64,000 nucleotides of DNA, taken from assembly GCA_038238015.1 (NCBI GenBank), contig JBBRYA010000002.1, positions 1 through 64,000 of the forward strand. Reading direction: 5' to 3'. The stretch comes from DASQFQ01 sp038238015. GTDB lineage: Bacteria > Actinomycetota > Thermoleophilia > Solirubrobacterales > Solirubrobacteraceae. The notes under the pieces were generated by a model that saw only the letters and a program-made list of their open reading frames with translations, made no database searches and was not told where the DNA came from. This document shows positions 34,100 to 42,633 of this stretch, piece after piece. Made by a program: the position numbers and the translations under genes. The stretch's first letter is position 1. Every line of letters begins with the position of its first letter.

Positions 34100-34105
34100 T
34101 ACACT
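34100..34105 (+). promoter_or_regulatory. -10-like hexamer (TACACT) of the rightward glycan operon
   Basis: TACACT lies 8 nt upstream of the GTG at 34114, without a Shine-Dalgarno sequence. It would drive at least the four genes at 34114-38939. Confidence 0.45.
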
Positions 34106-34113
34106 CCCCGCCC

Positions 34114-34869
34114 GTGCCGGGCCCCGAGCTCTCCGTCGTCGTCCCCGCTTATAACGAGGCGGCGCAGATCGTCGCCACGGTCGGGCAGCTGCGCTCCGGC
34201 CTGAACGCGCTCGGGCGCTCCTGGGAGCTGATCGTGGTCGACAACGCGAGCACCGACGGGACCGCCGAGCTGCTGGCGCCGCTGCTCGAGGACGAACGCG
34301 TGCTGCTCCTGCGCAACGAGGCAAACCGCGGCAAGGGCTACTCGATGCGGCGCGGGATGCTGAGCGCGAGCGGGGCGCTGCGCCTGCACTGCGACGCCGA
34401 CTGCGCGGGCTCGCTCGCCTCGCTGCCGGCGATGCTCGAGCTGATCGAGCAGGGCGCCGACGTGGTCGTCGGCTCGCGCCTGGCCGATGGCGCGCGGCTG
34501 GGCCGGCGCCAGCCGCTGCGCCGGCGGGTCGTCGGACGCAGCTTCGTCGGCCTCTGCCGCGTGGTGCTGCGCGAGCCCACGCGCGACCTCTTCTGCGGCT
34601 TCAAGCTCTGGCGCGCCGACGCCGCGCAGGGCGCGTACGCGAGCACGCGCCTGGAGGGCTGGGTGTTCGACGCCGAGGTGCTCGCGATGGCGCGCGCGCT
34701 CGGCCACGAGCTGCGCGAGGTCGGGATCGCCTGGAGCGACCGCGAGGGCTCGCGGCTCTCGATGGCGCGCGTGCTGGCGCCGTCGGTGCTGGACCTCGTC
34801 CGCGCTCGCCGGCGCGTGGCGGCGGCGCGGGTCGGCGGCCTCGCGGCGGCGGCGGGCGCGGAGGGATGA
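34114..34869 (+). CDS. Glycosyltransferase family 2 (dolichyl-phosphate glucosyltransferase-like)
   Basis: A 251-residue GT-A enzyme: LSVVVPAYNEAAQIVATV at the N-terminus, VVDNASTDGTAELL, the DxD motif in LRLHCDADCAGS, and the acceptor-side GSRLADGARLGRRQPLRRR with DLFCGFKLWRADAA and EGWVFDAEVLAMA, the pattern of polyprenyl/dolichyl-phosphate sugar synthases. It probably makes a polyprenyl-phosphate sugar that the adjacent GT-C-like membrane proteins use as donor. The stop overlaps the next ATG as ATGA. Confidence 0.88.
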   Translation: MPGPELSVVVPAYNEAAQIVATVGQLRSGLNALGRSWELIVVDNASTDGTAELLAPLLEDERVLLLRNEANRGKGYSMRRGMLSASGALRLHCDADCAGSLASLPAMLELIEQGADVVVGSRLADGARLGRRQPLRRRVVGRSFVGLCRVVLREPTRDLFCGFKLWRADAAQGAYASTRLEGWVFDAEVLAMARALGHELREVGIAWSDREGSRLSMARVLAPSVLDLVRARRRVAAARVGGLAAAAGAEG

Positions 34870-36383
34870 CGCGGGCGGCCGGGCGCGGGTGGGGCCTGCT
34901 GCTGGCCGCGCTCGCCCTGCTGGCCTTCGGCCCGGTGATTGCGCTGGGCCTGTGGGTCGCGGCGAAGGGCGGGCACCTCGTGGGCGCTGATGGCTTCCTC
35001 GTGGTCGACCAGGGCCAGTACCTCAACTGGACCCGGCAGGCCGGGGAGCACGTGCTGATCGGGAACCTCTACGACCTCGCGCCGGGGCCGCGCTCGTTCC
35101 TGCACCCGGGGCTGCTGGTCTCAGGCGGCCTCTACGCGCTCGGGGTCGCGCCCGCGGTTGCCTACCTCGCCTGGAAGCCCGTCGCGGTGCTCGCGCTGTT
35201 CGCCGGCGCGCGCCGCTGGTCCCAGCGCTTCCTGCCCGAGGAGCGCTCGGCGCTGGCCTCGACGGCGCTGATCCTGCTCTTCGCCTCGCCGGTCGCCGCG
35301 GCCGTCGCGTGGGCGGGCTTCGGCGCCCAGACGCGGCTGCACTTCGACTTCCTGTCGGGGGAGCTCACGATGAGCAACTTCCTCTGGGGCTATCTGTTCA
35401 CCGCGATTGCCGTGGGCCTGATGCCGCTCGGGCTGCTCGCCTACGAGCGCGAGCGCACGGGGCTCGCGGCGCTCTCGGGCGCGCTCGTCTCGTGGCTGCA
35501 GCCGTGGCAGGGCGCGACGTACCTGCTGGTCCTGCTCGGCGCTGAGGCCGTGCGCCGGCGGCGCACGGGCGCCGGGCCCGGCCTGGCCCGCGTCGCGGTC
35601 GTCGCGGCGGCCGGCGCGGCCCCGCTGGCCTACTACCTTGCGCTGTCGCGGCTCGACGACTCGTGGCGGCTCGCCGGGGTGGCCAACGACTTCGGCTCCT
35701 GGCCGTGGTGGGTGTCGCTGATCGGGCTCGCGCCGCTGGTGCTGCCGGCGGCGACCGGGTGGCGCGCGGCGCCAAACGACTTCGCTGGCTACGCGCTGCG
35801 GCTGTGGCCGCTCGCCGTGCTGCTCGTCTACCTGCAGCCGTTCGGCACCTTCCCGGCCCACACGCTGCAGGGGCTGACGGTACCGCTGGTCGTGCTGGCC
35901 TTCCTGGGCGTCGGCGCACGGCTCGGGCGCGCGGTGCTGGCGCTCGCCCTGCTGGTGATGATCGTCCCGGGCACGCTCTACCGCGCGAGCGCGCTGCGCG
36001 ACGCCGTGGCCGGGGGTCGCCAGATGTTCCGCGCGACCGACGGCGAGCGGGCGGCGCTGCGCTGGATCGAGCGCGCGCCCGAGCGCGGCGGCGTGCTCGC
36101 GCCGGTCTACTCGGGCGCGCTCGTGCCGGAGTACACGGGCCGCGAGACGTGGACGGGAGCGGGCTCGTGGACGCCGGACTTCGTGCGCCGCTCGGCGCTG
36201 GCCGACCGCCTGTTCGCAGGGCGCCTGGACCGTGCAGGCGCCGAGCGCGTCGTGCGCGCCTCGAAGGCGCGCTTCCTGTTCGCCGATTGCCATGGTCGCG
36301 GCGATCCCACCGGTGTCCTGGCCGCGGTCACGGAGGCGCCGCGGCGCTTCGGCTGCGCGACGGTCTGGCGCGTGCGGGGTTGA
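34866..36383 (+). CDS. Polytopic membrane protein of unknown family (paralogue B), glycan cluster
   Basis: A 505-residue protein with about ten transmembrane helices, clearly homologous over its whole length to the protein at 27135-28859 (shared motifs: VDQGQYLNW in loop 1, LIGNLYDLAPGPRSFLHPG, SWLQPWQGATY, LQPFGTFPAHTLQGL, PVYSG...TGRETWTGAGSWTPD and RFGCATVW). It is translationally coupled to a polyprenyl-phosphate-sugar synthase-like GT2, which suggests that it is a GT-C transferase that uses the product. No named family is recognised. Confidence 0.75.
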   Translation: MTRAAGRGWGLLLAALALLAFGPVIALGLWVAAKGGHLVGADGFLVVDQGQYLNWTRQAGEHVLIGNLYDLAPGPRSFLHPGLLVSGGLYALGVAPAVAYLAWKPVAVLALFAGARRWSQRFLPEERSALASTALILLFASPVAAAVAWAGFGAQTRLHFDFLSGELTMSNFLWGYLFTAIAVGLMPLGLLAYERERTGLAALSGALVSWLQPWQGATYLLVLLGAEAVRRRRTGAGPGLARVAVVAAAGAAPLAYYLALSRLDDSWRLAGVANDFGSWPWWVSLIGLAPLVLPAATGWRAAPNDFAGYALRLWPLAVLLVYLQPFGTFPAHTLQGLTVPLVVLAFLGVGARLGRAVLALALLVMIVPGTLYRASALRDAVAGGRQMFRATDGERAALRWIERAPERGGVLAPVYSGALVPEYTGRETWTGAGSWTPDFVRRSALADRLFAGRLDRAGAERVVRASKARFLFADCHGRGDPTGVLAAVTEAPRRFGCATVWRVRG

Positions 36384-36390
36384 GGGCCGC

Positions 36391-37527
36391 GTGAACGCCC
36401 GCAACCCGCGCTTCCCGCTCGTGGACTCGGTGCGCGCGATCGCGGCGCTGAGCGTGTTCGCCTACCACGTCGCCTTCCACCTCGAGCTGTTCCGCAGCGG
36501 GCGCTTCGCGGGCTGGGGGATGCAGCTGAACATCGGCGTGGCGATCTTCTTCGTGGTCTCGGGCTTCCTGCTCTATCGGCCCTTCGCCGCCGCCCGCCAC
36601 GCGGGCGCGCCGCCGCCCTCGCTGCTGCCCTACGCGGTCCGGCGCGCGCTGCGGATCGTGCCGGCGTACTGGGTGGCGCTGCCCGTCGTCGCGCTCGTGC
36701 TGGGGCTGAGCGACGTCTTCACGCCGCACGGGATCGTGAAGTACTTCGGCTTCCTGCAGATCTACGACAAGGACGCGATCATCGGCGGGATCGGCCCGGC
36801 CTGGACGCTGTGCATCGAGGTCAGCTTCTACGTCGCGCTGCCGCTCTACGCGCTGCTGGCGCGCCGGCTCGGCGGCCCGGTCGCGCGCAGCGAGCTGGCC
36901 CTGCTCGCGCTGATCGCCGCCGCCAGCCTGGGCTGGAAACTGCTGTTCCGCTACGCCGTCCCGACCGACACGCCCGGCTGGCTGCCCGCCCAGGTGTCGC
37001 TGCCCGCGTTCGCCGACCACTTCGCGATCGGCATGGCGCTCGCGGTGATCAGCGTCGCCGCCCGCGGGCGCACCGAGCGCCTGGAGCGCTACTCGTGGCT
37101 GGCGTGGGTGCTGGCGTTCCTCGCCTTCGTCGCGCTCAGCGGCGGCGTCACCGGCCAGGTCTTCCAGGTCCAGTCGCTGTGGCGCCACGAGCTGCGCGGG
37201 GTGATCGGCGCGCTGCTGCTCGCACCGGCGGTCTTCGGCGCGGGAGGCGCGGTCAGAAGGCTCCTCGCCCAGCCCTGGCTGCTGTGGCTGGGCGCGATCT
37301 CCTACGGCTTCTACCTCTGGCACGAGCCCGTGATCATCGCGCTCCAGCGCCAGGGGCTCGACAGCAGCGCGGGCGGCGTGGCGCTGGGCGTCGTCGCCTT
37401 CGCGATCACGCTGGCGCTGGCCGCCGCGAGCTGGTACCTCGTCGAGCGCCCTGTGCTGCGCTGGGGTGCGCGCAGGTTCGGGCGGCGGGGCAGCGAGGAG
37501 ATCGAGCCGCGGGTGGTGGCGGCGTGA
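36391..37527 (+). CDS. Acyltransferase 3 (OafA-like) membrane protein
   Basis: A 378-residue integral membrane O-acyltransferase with about ten helices. The N-terminus FPLVDSVRAIAALSVFAYHVAFH contains the catalytic His region of the family, followed by GVAIFFVVSGFLLYRPF, the RALRIVPAYW segment, AWTLCIEVSFYVALPLY, and SYGFYLWHEPV near the C-terminus. It would O-acylate a surface polysaccharide. GTG 36391 is 8 bp after the previous stop; the TGA overlaps the next GTG as GTGA, so it is mid-operon. Confidence 0.9.
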   Translation: MNARNPRFPLVDSVRAIAALSVFAYHVAFHLELFRSGRFAGWGMQLNIGVAIFFVVSGFLLYRPFAAARHAGAPPPSLLPYAVRRALRIVPAYWVALPVVALVLGLSDVFTPHGIVKYFGFLQIYDKDAIIGGIGPAWTLCIEVSFYVALPLYALLARRLGGPVARSELALLALIAAASLGWKLLFRYAVPTDTPGWLPAQVSLPAFADHFAIGMALAVISVAARGRTERLERYSWLAWVLAFLAFVALSGGVTGQVFQVQSLWRHELRGVIGALLLAPAVFGAGGAVRRLLAQPWLLWLGAISYGFYLWHEPVIIALQRQGLDSSAGGVALGVVAFAITLALAAASWYLVERPVLRWGARRFGRRGSEEIEPRVVAA

Positions 37528-38939
37528 GCGCGCGCGTCCGCGCCGGGCAGGTGGCCGCCGCGGTCCTTCTCGCCGGTCCGACCGCGATCGCGTTCTTCAC
37601 CGGCGGCTTCCTCGACCAGCCGCGGCTGTGGGCCGGGCTCGTGGCGTGGGCGCTGGTGATCGTCGGCGCGCTGGCCGGCGTGCTGCCGCGCGGGCGCGCG
37701 CCGTGGGTCGCGCTCGCGGGGCTGAGCGGGCTCGCGATCTGGACCTGGCTGTCGATCGGGTGGGCGCCGCTCGCCGGCCCCGCGGAGGCCGACGCGCAGC
37801 GGGTCGCCCTTTACGCGGGCGCGCTGCTCGCGAGCCTGCTCCTGCTCGGGGCGCTGCCGCGCGCGGTCGAGCCGGCGCTGGCCGCGGGCTGCCTGGTCGT
37901 GATCGCCTACGCGCTGGCGGCTCGGCTGCTGCCGGGAATCGTCCAGGAGAGCTCGAGCCGGACGGCGTTCGGCCGCCTCGAGCAGCCGTTGACCTACTGG
38001 AACGCGCTCGGGCTGCTGGCCGCGATGGGCCTCGTGCTTGCGGTCCGCCTGGCCGGCGACCTCGGCCGCGGCCTCGCGCTGCGCTGCGCCGGCGCGGCCG
38101 CGACGGCCCCGCTGCTCGTCGGGCTGACGCTGACCTTCTCGCGCGGCGCGATCCTCGCCGCGGCGGTCGCGCTGGCCGTGCTGGGCTGGCTCGCGCCGAC
38201 GCGGGCGCAGATGCGCGCGCTCGGGGCGTGCGTGGCGGCCGCCGTGCCCGCGATCGCCGCGGCGCTGCTGCTCGGAGGGGTGCGCGCGCTCGAGGGCTCC
38301 GGCGCGCAGCGGCGCCGCGACGGGCTGGTGATGCTCGCCATCCTCCTGGTCACGATGGCGGTCGCCGCGCTGCTGGCCCGCCGGCCGGTCTCCGAGGGGC
38401 GCCTGCGGCGCCCGCGCCTGGCCGGGCTGGCCGTGGCGGCGGCGGTCCTGCTCGGCGGCCTGGGGCTCACGCTCGCCGCGGGCGGGCAGAGCTCGACCCC
38501 GAAGACCGGCGCCGACCCCTCGCGGCTCGCCTCGGCCAACAGCAACCGCTACGCCTACTGGCGCGTCGCGGCCCACGAGTTCGCCGCCGCTCCGCTGAAG
38601 GGCGCCGGCTCGGGCGCGTTCCGCGTCGACTGGCGGCGCCGGCGCACGATCTCCGAGGCGGTGCTCGACGCCCATTCGCTCTACTTCGAGACGCCGGCCG
38701 AACTCGGGCTCGTCGGGCTGGGGCTCCTGGCGCTGCTGCTGCTCGGCTCGGCGAGCGTCGCGTGGGCCGCATACCGGCGGTCGGCGGCGGCCGCGGCGGG
38801 GCCCGTGGCCGCGCTGGCGGCCTGGGCGCTGCACGCGGGCGTGGACTGGGACTGGGAGATGCCCGCCGTCACGCTCGTCGCGCTGCTGCTGCTCGCCGCG
38901 CTCAGTTCTTCGGGGCGATCGGAGCGACCCGCGGGCTGA
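37524..38939 (+). CDS. O-antigen ligase/polymerase-like membrane protein
   Basis: A 471-residue membrane protein with 10-12 helices and a large loop in the second half. Family features: LTYWNALGLLAAMGLVLAVRL, LTLTFSRGAILAAAVAL (the SRG motif) and, in the large loop, NRYAYWRVAAHEFAAAPLKGAGSGAF followed by DAHSLYFETPAELGLVGLG (the H-S-L motif of WaaL/Wzy). It should polymerise or ligate lipid-linked oligosaccharide outside the membrane. Its 3' end overlaps the converging TPR-like gene by 38 bp. Confidence 0.88.
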   Translation: MSARVRAGQVAAAVLLAGPTAIAFFTGGFLDQPRLWAGLVAWALVIVGALAGVLPRGRAPWVALAGLSGLAIWTWLSIGWAPLAGPAEADAQRVALYAGALLASLLLLGALPRAVEPALAAGCLVVIAYALAARLLPGIVQESSSRTAFGRLEQPLTYWNALGLLAAMGLVLAVRLAGDLGRGLALRCAGAAATAPLLVGLTLTFSRGAILAAAVALAVLGWLAPTRAQMRALGACVAAAVPAIAAALLLGGVRALEGSGAQRRRDGLVMLAILLVTMAVAALLARRPVSEGRLRRPRLAGLAVAAAVLLGGLGLTLAAGGQSSTPKTGADPSRLASANSNRYAYWRVAAHEFAAAPLKGAGSGAFRVDWRRRRTISEAVLDAHSLYFETPAELGLVGLGLLALLLLGSASVAWAAYRRSAAAAAGPVAALAAWALHAGVDWDWEMPAVTLVALLLLAALSSSGRSERPAG

Positions 38940-39324
38940 GCGCGCGCAGGTGCGCGAGCGCCGCCGCTGCGCCGGGCGGATCGGAGCGCCCGAGCGCCTG
39001 CGCGAGCAGCGCCCACGCCTCGGGGTTTGCGGGCTCGTCGCGGACCAGCCCTCGAGCCACCTGCGCGGCGGCCGCCGGACGGCCGTCGAACAGGCGCAGC
39101 TGCGCGATCCGCAGCTCCGGGGTGCTCGAGCGGGTGTGTGCGGCCGCGGTGGCCAGCAGCGCCTCGGCGCGGCGGGCGTCCGCGGGGGTGAGGTTGCGGC
39201 CCGCCCGCTCGACGATCCGCTCCCCCGCCGCCTGGTCGCGCACGGCCTCCAGCGCCGGCAGCAGCCAGGCCCCGGCGGCGAGCGCGAGCGCGACCAGCAG
39301 GATGCGGGGAGCGGCCGCCCTCAC
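38902..39324 (-). CDS. Small membrane-anchored TPR-like protein
   Basis: A 140-residue protein with one N-terminal transmembrane helix (about 6-25) and helical repeats: RRAEALLATAAAHTRSSTPELRIAQLRLFDG and NPEAWALLAQALGR resemble tetratricopeptide units. The GTG start overlaps the TGA of the flippase gene as GTGA, so it is the second gene of a leftward pair. It may be a scaffold for the glycan machinery. Family otherwise not recognised. Confidence 0.65.
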   Translation of the reverse strand: MRAAAPRILLVALALAAGAWLLPALEAVRDQAAGERIVERAGRNLTPADARRAEALLATAAAHTRSSTPELRIAQLRLFDGRPAAAAQVARGLVRDEPANPEAWALLAQALGRSDPPGAAAALAHLRALSPRVAPIAPKN

Positions 39325-40622
39325 CGGACGAGCGCGGGCGGGATGCGGCGGACGGTCGCGCTGATCCCGAGCAGGGTGAGCGCGGCGGCCGCCTGGACTT
39401 CGAGGACGACGGCCGCGAAGCGCCGCGGGTCGTGCGCGCTCGCGAGCAGCACGGGCTCCGCGATGGCCACGAGCGCGAGCACGACCATGAAGCCGCGGCG
39501 GCGCAGCCCGAGCAGGAACTGCACACCGAGGTAGCTCGCGGCCAGCAGGGCGTACGCGGCGCCGAGCGCGAGCAGCACCGCGCCGCCGGCCTCGTACTGC
39601 GCGCCGAAGGCCGTGCGCAGGAGCAGGTCCGGCACCGCGGCGAACACCGCGAGCGCGCACGCCGAGACGACGGCGATGACCGCGAGCGCGCGCGCCAGCA
39701 CGCCGCGCGGGTCCCCGCCGCCGGCCGCCCGGCGAGTCGCCTCGGGCAGCACCCACATGCCGAGCCCGACGGCGATCCAGACCACCGCCTTGGCGGCGAC
39801 CGTCGTGGCCGCGTAGATGCCCGCGGCACCGGGGGCGAGCGCGTGCTTGGCCATGATCACGTCGACATTCTGCAGCGCCGCGACCAGCGTGAGCGCGGCG
39901 ATCGGCAGCGCCGCATCGCGGACCAGCAGGCGCAGCGGGTGCCGCCGTGCGCTGAGGTCCGGCGGTCCCAGGCGCCGGCGCAGCAACCGGTCCAGCGCGA
40001 CGGCCGTGAGCACGAGCGAGGCGAGCGTGCCGAGGTAGGCGCCCGTGATCCCGAGGCCGGCCGCGACGAACAGGGCGCCGACCCCGAGCCGGCCGAGCGC
40101 CTCCAGCACCACGCTCAGCCCGACCGCCCGGTAGGAGCGCGTGGCGGCGAGCAGCCCGCGCTGCAGGCACAGCAGCAGCCACATCACGCCGGTCGCGGGC
40201 ACGGCCGCCGCGGCCCACTGCTGGTCGATGTTCAGCAGCGCGGCCAGCGGGGCGCGCGCGAGGCACGAGAGCGCCGCGACGAGGGCGAGCGCGAGCACGA
40301 CGTGGCGGGTCCAGCGCGCGAGCGTGCCCGCCAGCTCGCCGCCGAGGCCGAGCCCGCCGACCGCCGCCGTCCGCGTGGCGACGACCTGGAGCGCCGCGCC
40401 CGGCACGTAGAGGATCACGCTGAGGTTGATCAGCGCCGCCAGCGAGCCGTAGCCGGTGGTGCCCAGCACGCGCGTGAAGATGACCGTGAAGCCGACGGCG
40501 ACGACGTTGGCGGCCAGCGCCGCCGCCGCGAGCGCGATCGCCTTCGTGGTCTCGGGGTCGCGCGAGGGCTCGACCAGCGCGCCGGCCGGCGCCTCCGGGG
40601 CCGCTGGGAGGGTCGCCGACAC
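39321..40622 (-). CDS. Second polysaccharide flippase (Wzx/MATE-like)
   Basis: A 433-residue protein with about 12 transmembrane helices. Characteristic regions are TRVLGTTGYGSLAALINLSVILYVPGAALQVVATRTAA, LQRGLLAATRSYRAVGLSVVLEALGRLGVGALFV and ALAPGAAGIYAATTVAAKAVVWIAVGLGMWVLPEATR, as in MOP-superfamily flippases. It differs from the flippase at 31690, so two substrates or two steps are likely. The GTG start lies 7 nt downstream of TAACGT on the minus strand. The stop overlaps the TPR-like gene. Confidence 0.85.
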   Translation of the reverse strand: MSATLPAAPEAPAGALVEPSRDPETTKAIALAAAALAANVVAVGFTVIFTRVLGTTGYGSLAALINLSVILYVPGAALQVVATRTAAVGGLGLGGELAGTLARWTRHVVLALALVAALSCLARAPLAALLNIDQQWAAAAVPATGVMWLLLCLQRGLLAATRSYRAVGLSVVLEALGRLGVGALFVAAGLGITGAYLGTLASLVLTAVALDRLLRRRLGPPDLSARRHPLRLLVRDAALPIAALTLVAALQNVDVIMAKHALAPGAAGIYAATTVAAKAVVWIAVGLGMWVLPEATRRAAGGGDPRGVLARALAVIAVVSACALAVFAAVPDLLLRTAFGAQYEAGGAVLLALGAAYALLAASYLGVQFLLGLRRRGFMVVLALVAIAEPVLLASAHDPRRFAAVVLEVQAAAALTLLGISATVRRIPPALVR

Positions 40623-40629
40623 GCGCCCC

Positions 40630-40635
40630 ACGTTA
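40630..40635 (-). promoter_or_regulatory. -10-like hexamer (TAACGT) of the second flippase gene
   Basis: On the minus strand TAACGT lies 7 nt before the GTG start at 40622; no Shine-Dalgarno sequence is present. Confidence 0.4.
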
Positions 40636-40655
40636 TTGCACCCGCGGCGCTGCTC

Positions 40656-40661
40656 TACCCT
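40656..40661 (+). promoter_or_regulatory. -10-like hexamer (TACCCT) of the LPXTG-protein gene
   Basis: TACCCT lies 7 nt before the ATG at 40669, the same hexamer and spacing as for the rfbH-like gene at 17764. Confidence 0.45.
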
Positions 40662-40668
40662 GCTCGCG

Positions 40669-41025
40669 ATGAAGCTCCGGAGCCGACCCCTGGCCCTCGC
40701 GGCCGCCTCGCTCGCCCTGCTTCCCACGTCCGCGCTCGCCCAGAGCGCCGGCGACGAGCAGTACGCGGACCCGTTCGGCAGCTCGACGCCCCAGCCGCAG
40801 GCCCCCGCGGCCCCGGCCCCCGCGGCGCCGCCGAGCACGAGCGCTCCCGCGCCGTCGGCGACCACGGCGCAGTCGGCCCCCGCACCGGCGACGGCGCCCG
40901 CCGCCGCGCCCGCGACGCGTCCCCAGCTCCCGCGCACCGGCGCCGACGCCGGCCTGCTCGCGCTCACCGGTGCGCTGCTCCTCGCCTCGGGCGCCGCACT
41001 GCGCCTGCGGTGGCGTGCCGAGTGA
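40669..41025 (+). CDS. Small secreted Pro/Ala-rich protein with LPXTG-type sorting signal
   Basis: A 118-residue protein: signal peptide (residues 1-25, ending ALA), a low-complexity Pro/Ala/Ser region (about 35-85), then LPRTG followed by a hydrophobic helix and a basic tail (RLRWRAE). This is the layout of a sortase substrate attached to the cell wall, with almost no folded domain between signal and anchor. No sortase gene is in the window. The stop overlaps the tsaE start by 11 bp, so it may share the promoter with the tsa genes. Confidence 0.75.
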   Translation: MKLRSRPLALAAASLALLPTSALAQSAGDEQYADPFGSSTPQPQAPAAPAPAAPPSTSAPAPSATTAQSAPAPATAPAAAPATRPQLPRTGADAGLLALTGALLLASGAALRLRWRAE

Positions 41026-41446
41026 GCTGACGGACTCCGCGCCGGCCACCGAGCGCGCGGGCGCGGAGCTCGCCGCCGGGCTCTCGCCCGGCGACGTCGT
41101 GCTCGTCTCCGGCGAGCTCGGCGCCGGGAAGACCACGTTCGTGCGCGGCGCCGCCCGCGCCCTCGGCGTGACCGAGGCGGTCACGAGCCCGACCTTCGTG
41201 GTAGGCCACCTGTACGAGAGCGGAGCGCTGCGCGTCGCCCACCTCGACCTCTACCGGCTGTCCGGGCTCGACGGGGAGGACCCGGGGCTGCTGGACCCCT
41301 ACTTCGGGCCCGACGTGGTGACCTTCGTGGAGTGGCCCGAGCGGGTGGCCGAGGCGGCGCTGCTGGGCGAGCGCCCCGTGGCGCACCGGGTGGCCCTCGC
41401 CCACGCGGGCGGTGACCGCCGCACGCTCGAGGTGGCCGCGGGGTGA
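41015..41446 (+). CDS. tsaE: tRNA threonylcarbamoyladenosine biosynthesis ATPase TsaE
   Basis: A 143-residue ATPase that works with TsaB and TsaD in forming t6A at position 37 of ANN-decoding tRNAs. Walker A is VSGELGAGKTTFVRG, followed by VTSPTFVVGHLYES and the conserved HLDLYRLSG. The GTG 41015 start overlaps the previous gene's end. The stop overlaps tsaB (GTGA). The order tsaE-tsaB-rimI-tsaD is a well-known actinobacterial arrangement. Confidence 0.92.
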   Translation: MPSELTDSAPATERAGAELAAGLSPGDVVLVSGELGAGKTTFVRGAARALGVTEAVTSPTFVVGHLYESGALRVAHLDLYRLSGLDGEDPGLLDPYFGPDVVTFVEWPERVAEAALLGERPVAHRVALAHAGGDRRTLEVAAG

Positions 41447-42120
41447 ACGTCCTCGGCTTCGACACCGCGACGCCCGCCACCGCCGCGGCAGTCCTGCGTG
41501 CCGACGGCGAGAGCTTCGAGCTCCGCGACGACCCCGCGGCGGGCGAGCGCCCAGCGCACGGCAGCCGCCTGCTGACGCTCGCCGAGCAGGTGCTGGCCGA
41601 CGCCGGCCTGGCCTGGAGAGATCTCGACCGGATCGCGGTCGGAGTCGGCCCTGGGGGCTTCACCGGGCTGCGCATCGGGCTCGCCACGGCGCGTGCGCTC
41701 TCGCGGGGCACCGGCCTCGAACTGGTCGCGGTCGGGAGCCTGAAGGCGCTGGCGCTCGGCGCCCCCGCCGGGCCGCCGGTGCTGGCGGTGCTCGACGCCC
41801 GGCGCGGCGAGGCCTTCGCCGCGGCCTGGAGCCCGGGGCTGGCCCGCGAGCTGCTGGCGCCCGCCGCGCTGGCCCCGGACGCGCTCGCGGAATGGGTCGC
41901 TGCGCTCTCGCCCGCGCCGCTGGCGGTGGGCGACGGAGCGATACGCTTCCGGGAGCAGCTCGAAGCTGCCGGGGCGGCGGTCGCACCGGACGGCGACAGG
42001 GCCCACCGCCTGCTCGCCGCCAGCGTGTGCCGGCTCGGAGCGACGGGAACGCCCACTCCGCGCGACGCGCTGCTGCCCCACTACGCCCGCGAGCCCGACG
42101 CCATCCCCCGCCCACGATGA
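41443..42120 (+). CDS. tsaB: tRNA threonylcarbamoyladenosine biosynthesis protein TsaB
   Basis: A 225-residue ASKHA-fold protein, the TsaD partner that lacks the catalytic metal site. It starts VLGFDTATPATAAAVL and contains the TsaB block IAVGVGPGGFTGLRIGLATARALSRG. Its GTG overlaps the tsaE stop and its stop overlaps the rimI ATG (ATGA), so synthesis of the t6A components is coupled. Confidence 0.93.
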   Translation: MNVLGFDTATPATAAAVLRADGESFELRDDPAAGERPAHGSRLLTLAEQVLADAGLAWRDLDRIAVGVGPGGFTGLRIGLATARALSRGTGLELVAVGSLKALALGAPAGPPVLAVLDARRGEAFAAAWSPGLARELLAPAALAPDALAEWVAALSPAPLAVGDGAIRFREQLEAAGAAVAPDGDRAHRLLAASVCRLGATGTPTPRDALLPHYAREPDAIPRPR

Positions 42121-42626
42121 GCTCCCCGCCTTCAACGCTCCAGGTCCGCCGGCTCACCTACGCCGACCTGCCCCAGGTGGTGGCGATCGAGCGCCGCGCG
42201 TTCCCGACCCCGTGGTCGTTGGCGATGTTCGTGCTCGAGCTCTCCAAGCCCGGCGGGATCTGCCTCGCCGCGCTCGACGGGGAGGAGCTGACCGGCTACC
42301 TGATCTGTTCGCGCTACGACACCGTCTGGCACCTGATGAACGTCTCGGTTGACCCGGTGCGCCAGCGCCAGGGGATCGCCACGGCCCTGCTGAGCACGCT
42401 GATCGCGCGCATCGGCGACCCGATCGCCCAGGTCACGCTCGAGGTCCGGCAGTCGAACGCCGGAGCGATCCGGCTCTATGACCGCTTCGGCTTCCGCCCC
42501 GCGGGAGCGCGGCGCCGCTACTACCAGGACAACGGCGAGGACGCGCTGATCATGTGGCGCACCCAGGCCACGCTGCGCGGGACGCTCGACGACGTCCCGA
42601 ACGCGCGCCCGGCCGGCATCTTCTAA
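42117..42626 (+). CDS. rimI: Ribosomal-protein-alanine N-acetyltransferase RimI
   Basis: A 169-residue GNAT enzyme that N-terminally acetylates ribosomal protein S18 in model bacteria. Motifs: LPQVVAIERRAFPTPWSLAMF at the N-terminus, VSVDPVRQRQGIATALLSTLI (acetyl-CoA binding R/Q-x-x-G-x-A), and EVRQSNAGAIRLYDRFGF with the RRRYYQDNGEDALIM end typical of RimI. Position between tsaB and tsaD is conserved in many bacteria. Confidence 0.92.
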   Translation: MSSPPSTLQVRRLTYADLPQVVAIERRAFPTPWSLAMFVLELSKPGGICLAALDGEELTGYLICSRYDTVWHLMNVSVDPVRQRQGIATALLSTLIARIGDPIAQVTLEVRQSNAGAIRLYDRFGFRPAGARRRYYQDNGEDALIMWRTQATLRGTLDDVPNARPAGIF

Positions 42627-42633
42627 GGCCGCT

